Shown: positions 43,761-52,505, counted from the first letter of the stretch. The stretch: DNA of 64,000 nt from Paractinoplanes atraurantiacus (GCF_900215205.1 NZ_OBDY01000001.1:190181-254180), one strand, 5' to 3'. Program-made: numbers and translations. The notes: generated by a model from the sequence alone, not told the origin.

Positions 43761-44869
43761 CCCGCACCTCCCAGCGGTGCTCCCTGCGATCGCATGAACG
43801 CTACGGGATCGATGGCGCCCGCGCTGGACCGGTCGTTGTTGAGGTGCACCTCGAAATGCAGGTGAGGACCGGAGGAGTTGCCGCTCGTGCCGACGCGGCC
43901 GATGATCTCTCCCGCCGTCACTTCCTGTCCCTCCTTGACGAACGGCCGCTGCACCATGTGGCAGTACCGCGTCATGACGTTCCCCGCGTGCTGAATCTCG
44001 ACCATCCAGCCACAGCCGCCCTTACCCGGATAGCCGTCGGAGTTGCACGTCTGGCGTCCACTGTGGTCTTCGTCGCACTTGACCTTCGAGACGATGCCGC
44101 TCGCTGCGGCCTCGATCGGCGTGTACCGGCCGATGATCAGGTCCACGCCCTGGTGGTTCGGGCGCGACGCGCTGCGGAAGCCTGACCCGACGACCGCGCT
44201 GACCGGCAGGGTCCAGCCGGAGGCGGCGATCTGGCCGGCGGAGGCGCACACCATGGCGACCGAGCCGCCCACCGCGTTCGCCGCGCCGTCGGCCAACTGG
44301 TTCACGATCTGGGTGGCGAGCGGCTCGTGCTTGGCGTAGGCGTCGGGATACGCGCTGATCTGCACCTTCTGGGCGGCCTCGGTCAGCGCCATCGTCTCCC
44401 AGCCGGGAACGGTCTTGAGCTTCTGGTAGAACTTCGTGGCCGCGTAGACCGGGTCCATGACCTGGGCCGGTGTTCCCCAGCCGGTGCTCGGTCGCTGCTG
44501 GAAGAGGCCCAGCGAGTCGTGGTCGTTTCGCGCGCCGAGGTTGCCGAGGTTGGAGAGCCGCGACTCCTGCATGGCCGTGGCGATCGCGATGACCCAGGCC
44601 CGCGGCGGCATCTTCAGGTCAGCGCCGACGTTGATGATGACTGCCGCGTTGCGCATCTGCGTGGCGCCGTAAGGCCGCACCCGGGGGAGCTTCGAGTCGG
44701 GGTCGACCGGCCCGCCCTTACCGCAGCCCATCGCCATGTTCAGTTTGTTGCCCTCGTCGGTGAGGCCACCGACCAGCAGGGCGGTGACGCTGCCGCCGCA
44801 GCACAGCAAAACAAGCGTCGCCACCAGGGCGACGAGAAGGACGATCTTTCGGCGTCGCGGAACGCTCAC
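43757..44869 (-). CDS. Bifunctional cell-wall hydrolase (lytic transglycosylase-like + M23 peptidase), VirB1-like
   Basis: Membrane-anchored protein of 370 residues. After one transmembrane helix (about 8-35) comes a lysozyme/transglycosylase-like domain with a probable catalytic Glu in AMQESRLSNLGNLG and the substrate loop DSLGLFQQRPS. A C-terminal M23 zinc peptidase follows with HQGVDL, HMVQ and GPHLHFEVH motifs (HxxxD and HxH ligands). Two-domain hydrolases of this kind open the wall for monoderm T4SS and conjugation systems. The GTG at 44869 overlaps the upstream gene stop (GTGA). A longer ORF to 45367 lies in the wrong frame of the neighbour. Confidence 0.85.
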   Translation of the reverse strand: MSVPRRRKIVLLVALVATLVLLCCGGSVTALLVGGLTDEGNKLNMAMGCGKGGPVDPDSKLPRVRPYGATQMRNAAVIINVGADLKMPPRAWVIAIATAMQESRLSNLGNLGARNDHDSLGLFQQRPSTGWGTPAQVMDPVYAATKFYQKLKTVPGWETMALTEAAQKVQISAYPDAYAKHEPLATQIVNQLADGAANAVGGSVAMVCASAGQIAASGWTLPVSAVVGSGFRSASRPNHQGVDLIIGRYTPIEAAASGIVSKVKCDEDHSGRQTCNSDGYPGKGGCGWMVEIQHAGNVMTRYCHMVQRPFVKEGQEVTAGEIIGRVGTSGNSSGPHLHFEVHLNNDRSSAGAIDPVAFMRSQGAPLGGAG

Positions 44870-45414
44870 GCCGATTCCCAGTCGACAGCGTCGACGAGCC
44901 ATTGGCCGTTCGGCGAGATCAGGCGGAGGCTGAGCTTGCCGGAGTCCATCGTGACGACCGCGTTCACGACGGTGGCGCCGACCGGCACGAGGCTCGGCCG
45001 GCCGAGGACGCGGTCGGCCGGCACGCCGGCCGGATCCACACCCGCGAGCTCGTTCGCCAGCTTCTTGGTGGCGTTCGGCAGCAGCTTGTCGCGCCAGGCC
45101 TTCGGGGTGATGTTCTGGTGGTCGGCCCAGGCCGAGGCGAAGGCGTAGGCCACGGCCTCGGGCTGGGCTCGGCCGGGACTGGTGGATGGTTTCGGCGGTG
45201 GTGCCGTGTCGATGATGCTGTCGTCCTCGGACGGGTCGATGCTGACCGCCGGCGCGGGCGAACCGGCGCCCAACGGCGGTTGCGAGTCGTCGCCGTCGCC
45301 GGCGAACAAGCGACCCAGCCCGACGATCGCCAGGACGATGACCGCGAGAACGATGGCGACGCCCCAACGCGACCGGAAGATCCGGTTCAGACCGAGTTCC
45401 AGGGAGCGGGGCAT
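44866..45414 (-). CDS. Single-TM VirB8/TcpC-like protein
   Basis: Protein of 182 residues: cytoplasmic N-terminus (MPRSLELGLNRIFRSR), a transmembrane helix (about 19-38), a Pro/Ser/Asp linker and a C-terminal domain (AVAYAFASAWADH ... GQWLVDAVDWESA) resembling NTF2-like VirB8/TcpC domains of T4SS. Such proteins bridge the inner-membrane ATPases and the outer parts. The ATG at 45414 lies 4 nt after the VirB6-like stop, and a longer Arg-rich extension is spurious antisense-like sequence. VirB8 identity is from topology and context, not strong sequence motifs. Confidence 0.7.
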   Translation of the reverse strand: MPRSLELGLNRIFRSRWGVAIVLAVIVLAIVGLGRLFAGDGDDSQPPLGAGSPAPAVSIDPSEDDSIIDTAPPPKPSTSPGRAQPEAVAYAFASAWADHQNITPKAWRDKLLPNATKKLANELAGVDPAGVPADRVLGRPSLVPVGATVVNAVVTMDSGKLSLRLISPNGQWLVDAVDWESA

Positions 45415-45418
45415 GTGA

Positions 45419-47413
45419 TCACTTCGCCTCGGTGCGCACCCGCGGGGTAGCCGGCGGCGCCGGCTCCGGCGCGGTGGTGCCGGTCTCCGGCCGGTAGATC
45501 GCGAAGGACGCCGGCCGTTCGGCCTCCTCCGGCTCCGTCCAGGTGGACGTCGACCGGGATCGCGATGCGGTGGTCTTGTCCTTCTTGCCGGTGGCGCTCG
45601 CCTCCGGCGCCGGTGCCTCAGCAGTGTCACGGACCGACTCGGTACCGTCCGGCCGGGTCGGACCGCCGTTGCGCCTCCCGGAGGATCCAGCGGTGACCGG
45701 AGCCAGGTCACCACGGCTCGCGGCGCCGTGCGCCGGATCTTCCAGCCGGGCTTCGGGCCGAAGGTTCGTCTGATCGACGTACACGTTGCGGCCGTCCTTG
45801 CCGACGACCTGACGATTGTCGCCGTCGGCGGACTCGGTCTTCGCCGCCTCCCGCATGTCGCGGAAGAAGTTCCGGGTCCAGGAACCTGTGGCGATCGTGC
45901 GCGCGCCGTCGCGGCCGCCGAGTTGCGTGATCCGGCGGTAGGGACGGAGAAGCAGCCATCCCGCCACGCCGCAGAGCCAGACCAGGACCACTTGAAGCCA
46001 GCCCGGAAGACTGACCGTACTCATGATCATGTCGACGGCGAAGAGATAGATCGCCGCACCCGTGCCGAAGATGAGGATGTTGAACACCGCCGCCACGACG
46101 GCATTACCGAGTCGCTTGATACCCGCGCTCGCCGGACGCAGGAGACCGATGGTGCCCAGGATGGGAGCCGCGATCACCGCCCAGCGGAAGACAAGGAAGC
46201 CCAAGAGAACCAGAAGCGACGCGGTGAGGTCGAACATCGCGAACAGGACCGCCGCCAGTACTGCGATGAATCCGGCGCCGATGCGGTCCATCCCGTTGAC
46301 GCCCTGCAGATATTCGTAAGCTTCCGGGTCCTCTTGCTTGATCTGCTCGGCGACCTTCTCCCACTGAGCCCGTTTGCCGTTGAGCGTGCCCTCGCGGGTC
46401 TGCGGGTTGTCACGGATCTTCTGCGCCTCGTCCCAGGTCAGCGAGCGAGCGTCATAGAGCGCGCGGCCGTATTTCTGGGCCGTTTCGCTGTCTGCTGAGC
46501 CAAGAATGCCTCGAAGCCAGTTGCGGTACAGCATCGTCTCGGTGACTGTGTCGCTGGCGCGCACCGCGGGTGGCCGGTTGTCATCGCACGCGCCGGGGGT
46601 CGGGTCGTCACACTTTCCGGCAGGGGTGTCCTGCGCGCGCGGCCCCACTGCGTCATGCACAACGCTGAGTGTCGTGATGAGGCTTTGATCGGCGATATTG
46701 GCAGACTTGACCGGCCAAGAGGCGATAGCGGTCACGGCGACCATCACAAGGATGGCCCATCCCGCTGTGGTGGTAGCTGCTCCCATTTCGGCCTGGCGAG
46801 AGCGCCAGATCAGATAGATGCCGACCACGGCCAGCGTGACGACGCCGAAGACGCTGAAGACCTTCTCGTAGACGGCCTTGGTCGCCTGATCGACCAGCGG
46901 GTCGGCCCATCCCCACAGCGATGCCGGATCCCAAGCCCTTTCACGCAAGGCGTTCGACGCGCCGATGACCGCTGTTGCAATCATGAATTCGCCGTTGGCG
47001 ATAGTGGTCTCGAACTTGTAGTCGGGGTCGACGAGTGTTGAGGCACACCCGCTATCGAGGTCGTAAGTCGTATAGCTATATCCGGCGTAGCCGTATTGGC
47101 TGTAGATGCCCTGCGGGCCGGGTTTGGTCGACGACTCGGGACGCTCAGCGAACCACCCGGCAAGGCCGGAATCCGGAGTACTGGGAGTGGGTGGGTTCAG
47201 GCACTGTGCACGAGCAGACCCCACCTCGTTCAGCCGCTTCACGCAGCCGGGGATGTCCTGTTGCCACTCCTCGACGCTGCAAGCGCCGCCCGGCGCCTTC
47301 ATAGGCACCCCAGCCGGAGCGGCCGACGCCGCCGGCGGGGCGACCGCCCATACGATCGACGCCACGACGACCACGAACATCGTCAGCAGCAGCGCCAATC
47401 CCCGCCGCACCAT
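45419..47413 (-). CDS. VirB6/TrbL-like polytopic membrane protein
   Basis: Protein of 664 residues. A signal peptide (about 1-32, ending ASAAPA) leads to an outer N-terminal domain with several Cys, then hydrophobic helices at about 185-205, 220-240, 385-425, 435-465 and 475-500, and a hydrophilic C-terminal cytoplasmic tail of about 150 residues rich in Ser, Thr, Glu and Pro. This follows the TrbL/VirB6 pattern of T4SS channel proteins. The ATG at 47413 is 1 nt from the stop of the VirB4-like gene. Parts of the gene (46.5-47.1 kb) have lower third-position GC than neighbours. Confidence 0.75.
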   Translation of the reverse strand: MVRRGLALLLTMFVVVVASIVWAVAPPAASAAPAGVPMKAPGGACSVEEWQQDIPGCVKRLNEVGSARAQCLNPPTPSTPDSGLAGWFAERPESSTKPGPQGIYSQYGYAGYSYTTYDLDSGCASTLVDPDYKFETTIANGEFMIATAVIGASNALRERAWDPASLWGWADPLVDQATKAVYEKVFSVFGVVTLAVVGIYLIWRSRQAEMGAATTTAGWAILVMVAVTAIASWPVKSANIADQSLITTLSVVHDAVGPRAQDTPAGKCDDPTPGACDDNRPPAVRASDTVTETMLYRNWLRGILGSADSETAQKYGRALYDARSLTWDEAQKIRDNPQTREGTLNGKRAQWEKVAEQIKQEDPEAYEYLQGVNGMDRIGAGFIAVLAAVLFAMFDLTASLLVLLGFLVFRWAVIAAPILGTIGLLRPASAGIKRLGNAVVAAVFNILIFGTGAAIYLFAVDMIMSTVSLPGWLQVVLVWLCGVAGWLLLRPYRRITQLGGRDGARTIATGSWTRNFFRDMREAAKTESADGDNRQVVGKDGRNVYVDQTNLRPEARLEDPAHGAASRGDLAPVTAGSSGRRNGGPTRPDGTESVRDTAEAPAPEASATGKKDKTTASRSRSTSTWTEPEEAERPASFAIYRPETGTTAPEPAPPATPRVRTEAK

Positions 47414-47414
47414 C

Positions 47415-50400
47415 TCAAGCCTCCAGGTCGGACGGCGACATCGGAATGGCCGTCGGTGGCGCCTTCGCGGCCGTCGGCGTCGTATCCAGGTGTTCCAGCA
47501 GCCCCTCGACGTACGAAACGTCGACCCGGACCTTCTGCACGCGCCCGTCCACGTCGCGCATCACGAACTCGCGGAAACCGAGCCTCGTCGACGACGAAGT
47601 GTCCACTTGCGACAGTGAGGCTAGCGTCGCCTCGTACCCGTCGTGCACCGGCACCCGGAGCAGGCGCAGCGCCTCCGACGCGATCTCCTGGTCCTCCGCG
47701 ATGCGCCCCACGAACACTGTCGACACCAGGTTCTGCACGTCCAGCCCCAGGATGTCGCGCGGGTTCTGCGACGCCACCAGCGCCGCCAGGTTCCACTTCC
47801 GGGAGTCACGGGCCAGGCGCACCAGGAACGAGCGGCCGGAGCGCCACCCCTCCATGAAGTGCGCCTCGTCCAGTCCCACCATCTTGCGTGACGACATCGA
47901 CCCGCCGTAGCAGCGCCGCACCGCCAGGCGGTGGGCCGTGTGCAGCATCGGCAGGGCCAGCGACTCCTCCGCCGACCAGTACTCGCGCTCGATCTTCAGG
48001 TCGGGCAGGCGCAGCCCGGCCATCGTGATGACCGTCAGCGCCGCGTCCGCCCCCAGCAGGTGCTGCGGCGGCGAGCCGAAGAACAGCAGGGCCAGCGGCA
48101 TCTCGGCCGTGTCCAGGAGCAGGTTGGCCAGTTCCTTGCCCTCGTCGTCGTCCAGGCCTTGCAGGGTGCGGACCACGTCGTCCAGCGTGGATGTCTCCTC
48201 GGCCGGCACCTGGCGCACCGCGTGCCTCAGCAGGGTCGCGGTCGACGCCTCCTTGGCCACCTGCGGCGGCACCAGCATCGAGCAGATGTCCTGCACCAGC
48301 ATGCGGCGTTCGGCCCGCGCGTTGGAGACCGCGATCTCGTATTCGCGGTCGCCTCCGGGCCCGGTGGCGAACTCGGAGCGGACCGGCGTCGGGATCAGCG
48401 CGTACGGCGCCAGCGTGCCCTGTTCAGAACCGGTCAGGTTGAGCACCCGCGAGTACGGCCGCAGCTCGGGCATCTGGCACAGCCGGGCCAGCGGGCCGGA
48501 CGGGTCGAGCAGGGTGACCTGCACGCCGCGGCGGGCGTTCAGATAGCCGAGCGCGCCCATCAGCGTCGACTTTCCACCGCCGGGCTCGGCTACGAACACG
48601 CCGAGGCCGGAGCGCTCCCTGACCTCCATCGGGAAGTGCAGGTCGAGGAAGACGGGCCGGCGGCAGGTTCCGGCCGTACGCCCGATCAGGTCGCCCCGCC
48701 GGTCGCCGACCGTCGACGCCGCCTGTGGCAGGGCCGCCGCCAGCAGTTTGACCGGCATCCGCCGGACGTAGCCGGTGTTGGCGATCGGCTCGCCCGGGAT
48801 GAACTCACGAGCCAGCTGGTCCTGGTTCTTCGGGTGCTGCAGCGAGATCCGCATTTCGCGGGAGTAGAGCTGGATGAGCCGCCGGGCCCTTTCCAGGCAT
48901 TCCTCGCGGGTGGCGCCGCCGACGGCGATGCGGTGCCAGCCGTGTGCGCGGGCCGACTCGACCGGCAGGCCGGTGGTCATCTCGTCGCCGATCACCAGCG
49001 CGCGCTTGGCCAGGCGCTCCAGCTCGGGCGGGGCGTCGATGCCGTGCTCGGCGTAGTCGAGCTGCTGCGACCGGATCATGCGCAGCCGGTGCTCGAGGTT
49101 TTTGAACGAGCTGCCGGAGCCGAGGATGTCGATGCGCGAGGAGATCTCCATGGGCCACGGCAGCCGCTCGTGGAAGTGCAGCCACGGCTCGTGCTTCTCG
49201 GGGATCTCCAGCGGTTCCATCCGGCCGACGGAGAGCACGGCCACGTGCCGCTCTTCGCCGGTCATGCGGTTGACCAGCTTCACCGTGGAGCCGTACGGCG
49301 TGCGGTAGCGCTCCACCTGCTCGGTCAGCGCGAGCAGGTCGCCGGTGTCCCACTGCCCGTTGGTGACCGGCGAGAGCGGCCCGGGCGGCGACATGCACAG
49401 CGCGACCGAGCGGAACAGGAGCCATTCCAGCTCCTGCGGGGTGACCCGCCGCCCGCGCATGCCGAATGCATTGAGAACTTCGTCGAACTGCTCGACCGTA
49501 CGACCGAGCTTGCGCCTTTCGCTGTCGGACGTGCCACGTCCGAAGATCCGCAGGATGCGCTCGGAGAACGTGTCGCCCAGCGAGCGCCGCGCGAAGGTCA
49601 CACCCAGATAGGTCTGCCCTTCGGCGTGGTTGACCGAGAGCAGGTGCCGCTGGGCCGCCACGAGATGGTCGGACCAGCTGGTGCCGCCGCGCACGTCGGG
49701 CAGCGGTTTCGCGGTGAACGAGTCGACCGTGCGGGCCCACTCGTCGGCCGGGAAGGGCCGGTTGGTGCGGCGCAGGTGCAGGCGGAACCCGGCCAGGCCC
49801 GCGTACTGCTCGGAGATGGCGCTGAGCAGCGCCTCGCGCTCGGCGTCGGGCCGGAAGGCCCACCGCACCTCGGGCAGCGAGTACCAGGCGGTGACCGTGC
49901 TCTGCGTGAAGGTCAGGTGACCGGCGATCTCGCTGATCTCCAGCTCCATGGCCGGGTCACGGTCGTTGAACTTCAGCTTGTGCGGCCGCAGCGGCGCCGG
50001 GCGTGCCTTCTTCTCCTGCCGGACGGGCAGGTTCCTGGGCTCCTTCTTGCGCTTGGCCGGGGACTTCTCCTTGCGCTTGGCGGGGGCTTTCTCCTGCGCG
50101 GGCACGGGGAGTGCGGCTTCTTGCGCTTCTTGGGTGTACGTCTCGGGGAGTGCATCCGGGTTCGCCGAGCTCCGGCGGTCGCGCACCGGCGGAAGACCGG
50201 AGCTGCCGACGGTCTGCCAGAGCGGTGGCGTCGACACCGGCGGCGCCGGCACCGGCTCGGTGGCGGGCGGGGCGGCCGCGCCGACCTGCGGCGACGCCGG
50301 CCAGTTGTCGAAGTCGGGCCAGTCGTCGTCGCTCAGGTCACCGGTCGACTCGAAGAAGTCGGCCTGCGGCCCGACGGGCGCCCGGCTGTACGGCGACACC

Positions 50401-51506
50401 GGCTCCGGCACACCCCAGGCACCGGCCTCACCCTGATCGAAATCGGACGGCGGCGCGGGTACGGGCGGACCGTCCACCGGCACGACACCAGGCTCGACCG
50501 GCACGGGCTGATAGGCCGACCGCGAGGCTTCGGTCTGCCGGTAGGCCGCCGGCGAGGACTCAGCCGGCGAGTAGCCCGACCGCGGGGATTCAGTCGGCGA
50601 GTAGCTCGACCGCGAGGGCTCATCCGGCGAGTAAGCCGACGACGAGGGTTCAGCCTGCGGGTAGGCCGACCGTGAGGAGTCAGTCGGCGAGTAAGCCGAC
50701 GGCGTGGAGTCCGGCCGCGAGGGAGCCGACGGCAGCGAGTCGGGCGGCGAGTAGGCCGACGGGGGGAAGGCCGGAGGCGTGGAGTCCGGCTGCGACGAGA
50801 CGGGCTGCGCGGAGACTGGCCGTGAAGCGGAAGGCGACGAGATCGGCGGTGACGAGACCGGCCGCGCCGATTCGGGCGGTGACGAGACCGGCCGAGCCGA
50901 CTCAGGCGGCGACGAAACCGGCCGAGCCGACTCAGGCGGCGACGAGACCGGCCGCGATGAGACTGGCGCGGAGGAGTCCGGCCGCGATGAGACGGGCGGG
51001 GACGAGACCGGCCGCGACGAGACGGGCGGGGACGAGACCGGCTGCGAGGTCGGCGGTGAGGAGATCGGGCGCGACGGGATCGGCGGCGCGGGGGTCGCGG
51101 CGGCCTGCGGTGGCTCCGGGTCGGTGACCGGGGGCGGGCCGAAGCCGTTCGCCGGCCGGTCGTCGAAGTCGAAGCCGAAGTCGAACTCGGCGCCGTCGTC
51201 GGGAATCGTGCGGGATTCACTCGCCGGAGTGCTCTGGGCGGGAGCCGGCGCGCCCACCCCGCCGAACAGGTCGAGGAACGGCGAGTCGATGTCGAGCGTG
51301 GTGTCGACGGCGGAGCTCCGCGGCCGTACGGGCTGAGGCGGCTGGAAGACGCCCACCCCGCCGTGGCCCGGCGCGGCGACGAGGTCTTCCACCCCCTCGT
51401 CCGGGGAATCTGGCGAAGCGTAGTGGTCCGAACGCACACCGTTACTCTGCATGCCCGGCCGCTGGGCTGCCGCGCGGGGATGCCCGGGCGGAATCGGTCC
51501 GGTCAT
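47415..51506 (-). CDS. VirB4/TraC-like ATPase with long Pro/Ser repeat N-terminus
   Basis: Motor ATPase of 1363 residues for a T4SS-like machine. Residues from about 120 to 440 are Pro/Ser-rich with 10-residue repeats (SSPPESARPV and YSPTESPRSG kinds). A Lys-rich stretch (PAKRKEKSPAKRKKEP) follows near 470. The conserved VirB4-like body starts near 510 and contains Walker A EPGGGKST (about 972), Walker B VGLDEAHFMEG (about 1209), and the SQNPRDIL motif shared by VirB4 and TraC proteins. The typical length is 600-900. ATG 51506 with GGAG upstream is used. It follows the PrgI-like gene by 34 nt. Confidence 0.87.
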   Translation of the reverse strand: MTGPIPPGHPRAAAQRPGMQSNGVRSDHYASPDSPDEGVEDLVAAPGHGGVGVFQPPQPVRPRSSAVDTTLDIDSPFLDLFGGVGAPAPAQSTPASESRTIPDDGAEFDFGFDFDDRPANGFGPPPVTDPEPPQAAATPAPPIPSRPISSPPTSQPVSSPPVSSRPVSSPPVSSRPDSSAPVSSRPVSSPPESARPVSSPPESARPVSSPPESARPVSSPPISSPSASRPVSAQPVSSQPDSTPPAFPPSAYSPPDSLPSAPSRPDSTPSAYSPTDSSRSAYPQAEPSSSAYSPDEPSRSSYSPTESPRSGYSPAESSPAAYRQTEASRSAYQPVPVEPGVVPVDGPPVPAPPSDFDQGEAGAWGVPEPVSPYSRAPVGPQADFFESTGDLSDDDWPDFDNWPASPQVGAAAPPATEPVPAPPVSTPPLWQTVGSSGLPPVRDRRSSANPDALPETYTQEAQEAALPVPAQEKAPAKRKEKSPAKRKKEPRNLPVRQEKKARPAPLRPHKLKFNDRDPAMELEISEIAGHLTFTQSTVTAWYSLPEVRWAFRPDAEREALLSAISEQYAGLAGFRLHLRRTNRPFPADEWARTVDSFTAKPLPDVRGGTSWSDHLVAAQRHLLSVNHAEGQTYLGVTFARRSLGDTFSERILRIFGRGTSDSERRKLGRTVEQFDEVLNAFGMRGRRVTPQELEWLLFRSVALCMSPPGPLSPVTNGQWDTGDLLALTEQVERYRTPYGSTVKLVNRMTGEERHVAVLSVGRMEPLEIPEKHEPWLHFHERLPWPMEISSRIDILGSGSSFKNLEHRLRMIRSQQLDYAEHGIDAPPELERLAKRALVIGDEMTTGLPVESARAHGWHRIAVGGATREECLERARRLIQLYSREMRISLQHPKNQDQLAREFIPGEPIANTGYVRRMPVKLLAAALPQAASTVGDRRGDLIGRTAGTCRRPVFLDLHFPMEVRERSGLGVFVAEPGGGKSTLMGALGYLNARRGVQVTLLDPSGPLARLCQMPELRPYSRVLNLTGSEQGTLAPYALIPTPVRSEFATGPGGDREYEIAVSNARAERRMLVQDICSMLVPPQVAKEASTATLLRHAVRQVPAEETSTLDDVVRTLQGLDDDEGKELANLLLDTAEMPLALLFFGSPPQHLLGADAALTVITMAGLRLPDLKIEREYWSAEESLALPMLHTAHRLAVRRCYGGSMSSRKMVGLDEAHFMEGWRSGRSFLVRLARDSRKWNLAALVASQNPRDILGLDVQNLVSTVFVGRIAEDQEIASEALRLLRVPVHDGYEATLASLSQVDTSSSTRLGFREFVMRDVDGRVQKVRVDVSYVEGLLEHLDTTPTAAKAPPTAIPMSPSDLEA
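50851..50940 (-). repeat. Three 30-bp tandem repeats inside the VirB4-like gene
   Basis: Three adjacent 30-bp units at 50851, 50881 and 50911 encode the decapeptide VSSPPESARP. Looser copies extend to about 51060, and a second family of 30-bp units encoding YSPxES-type repeats lies at about 50520-50740. All keep the reading frame. Confidence 0.85.
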
Positions 51507-51540
51507 GCGCCGACTCCGTGGAAGAGCGCGATGGAACTGG

Positions 51541-51903
51541 TCATACCAACTCCTCCCGAACCCGGATGCGAGTGGCGACAAGACGCGGATCGCGCCGCTC
51601 GTCGGCCGGCTCGCGGGTGCGGCGCCAGTCGGTGAGCGCGGTGCGGATGACGACCCGGGCGGGACGGTCGGGGTCGACGTGCCGGAACACGTACGACGTC
51701 GTGACCATCGCCAGCGCGATCTCCCAGGCGGGGAACGCGTCGAACTTGAAGGTCATCAGGTAGTGCAGGAGCATGAACAAGGGCACCAGCGCCACGAACA
51801 TGCCGTACTGGGCGTAGGGCAGGTGGACGGGCAGGGTGTATCCCGGGGGGCCGAGGTAGAGCAGCCGCGCCCGGTAGATGTCGTCGTCGGTGCGAAGCCG
51901 CAT
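51541..51903 (-). CDS. PrgI/VirB3-like small membrane protein
   Basis: Protein of 120 residues with two adjacent hydrophobic helices (about 30-52 and 58-75, MFVALVPLFMLLHYLM) and charged ends. Small two-helix proteins immediately upstream of VirB4-like ATPases are the VirB3/PrgI hallmark and help assemble the T4SS inner-membrane complex. The ATG at 51903 follows the VirB2-like stop by 1 nt, so the two are in one operon. Identity rests on size, topology and position. Confidence 0.75.
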   Translation of the reverse strand: MRLRTDDDIYRARLLYLGPPGYTLPVHLPYAQYGMFVALVPLFMLLHYLMTFKFDAFPAWEIALAMVTTSYVFRHVDPDRPARVVIRTALTDWRRTREPADERRDPRLVATRIRVREELV

Positions 51904-51904
51904 C

Positions 51905-52198
51905 TCAGCTGAAGATCAGATCGATGAGGAAGTCGCCGACGAAGAACAGGGTGGCCGCGCCGGCGATGAAGGCCAGGCCCACGATGGCGATCGCCGAGCT
52001 GGTCAGCACCTTGGAGATCTCGCCCCGGCTGGCGCGTCCAATGAAGATCACGCCGAGCACCGCGAGCAGGATCGGCGCGATGTTGCTGGCGAAGAACTTG
52101 ACGACGCCATTGGTGTCGATGCCCTTGGGTTCGGGCGCGGCGAGTGTGGCCTGATGGAGCAAGGCCGCGGCCTGCGTGGCGAGCTCAGTGGCGATCAT
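51905..52198 (-). CDS. VirB2/TrbC-like small two-helix protein
   Basis: First firm gene of the T4SS-like operon, 97 residues. A hydrophilic N-terminus (about 1-36) precedes two hydrophobic helices (FFASNIAPILLAVLGVIFIG and the C-terminal AIVGLAFIAGAATLFFVGDF) separated by a short basic loop (RASRGEISK). Pilin subunits of the VirB2/TrbC kind have this form. No obvious cleavable signal is present. SD GGGAGG lies 7 nt before ATG 52198, and a hairpin sits just upstream of it in the leader. Confidence 0.72.
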   Translation of the reverse strand: MIATELATQAAALLHQATLAAPEPKGIDTNGVVKFFASNIAPILLAVLGVIFIGRASRGEISKVLTSSAIAIVGLAFIAGAATLFFVGDFLIDLIFS

Positions 52199-52211
52199 CG
52201 GTAAACCTCCC

Positions 52212-52239
52212 CGTGCCCGGCTAGGGGGTTTCGGGCACG
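52212..52239 (-). promoter_or_regulatory. Hairpin before the SD of the VirB2-like gene
   Basis: CGTGCCCG (52212-52219) pairs with CGGGCACG (52232-52239) around a 12-nt loop. On the minus strand the stem ends directly against GGGAGG, the SD at about 52206-52211. It may tune translation or act as an attenuator. Confidence 0.5.
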
Positions 52240-52463
52240 CTGCAGTTGTGAAGCCTCACGGCAACGCCCATATCGTGCACCATCGCTGGCTCTGGACGAC
52301 CCTGCGCGTCGAATGAGCCGTTCGGGCAGTGCCATGCTCGTCTGCTCTCTCCGGTTCCTTCAATGATGCCCAGTTCCGAAGAGTACGGCTCGCACTTCTT
52401 GGCTACAAGCGTCTCAAACGTTACGCAAGGTGATGGCGTGCGTGAAAATGAGTCACGGTCCAT
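52221..52463 (-). CDS. Possible small Cys-containing protein at operon head
   Basis: An 80-codon frame from ATG 52463 to TAG 52221, in the direction of the T4SS-like operon. It contains four Cys (PSPCVTF, AKKCEPY, WHCPNG, HNCSVP). Roughly half of its third positions are G or C, far below neighbouring genes, so it is either non-coding or of foreign or atypical composition. No clear SD or signal peptide is seen. Its stop lies in the loop of the leader hairpin. Confidence 0.25.
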   Translation of the reverse strand: MDRDSFSRTPSPCVTFETLVAKKCEPYSSELGIIEGTGESRRAWHCPNGSFDAQGRPEPAMVHDMGVAVRLHNCSVPETP

Positions 52464-52493
52464 CGTACGCACGTGCGACAAGACCGCCCGCCG

Positions 52494-52499
52494 TACCCT
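52494..52499 (+). promoter_or_regulatory. -10 hexamer TACCCT, leaderless start of folP
   Basis: TACCCT lies 6 nt before the GTG at 52506. This gives folP its own promoter, detached from folE by the 14-kb segment. Confidence 0.5.
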
Positions 52500-52505
52500 C
52501 GTCCT

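Larger units (their letters stand above)
52199..52505. promoter_or_regulatory. Divergent intergenic region between T4SS-like operon and folP
   Basis: This 307-bp region holds the promoters of the T4SS-like operon (minus) and folP (plus). It contains an inverted repeat at 52212-52239 directly before the SD of the VirB2-like gene, a possible small minus-strand ORF (52221-52463), and the folP -10. Its base composition is less GC-rich than flanking genes. Confidence 0.5.

Noticed and set aside
50520..51060. Regular 30-bp repeats considered as a CRISPR array
   Set aside because: There are no spacers; units are contiguous and stay in frame in the VirB4-like protein.
38235..52505. Integrative conjugative element
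   Set aside because: No integrase, relaxase, tRNA or flanking direct repeats were found at the edges, so I call it a T4SS-like locus instead.
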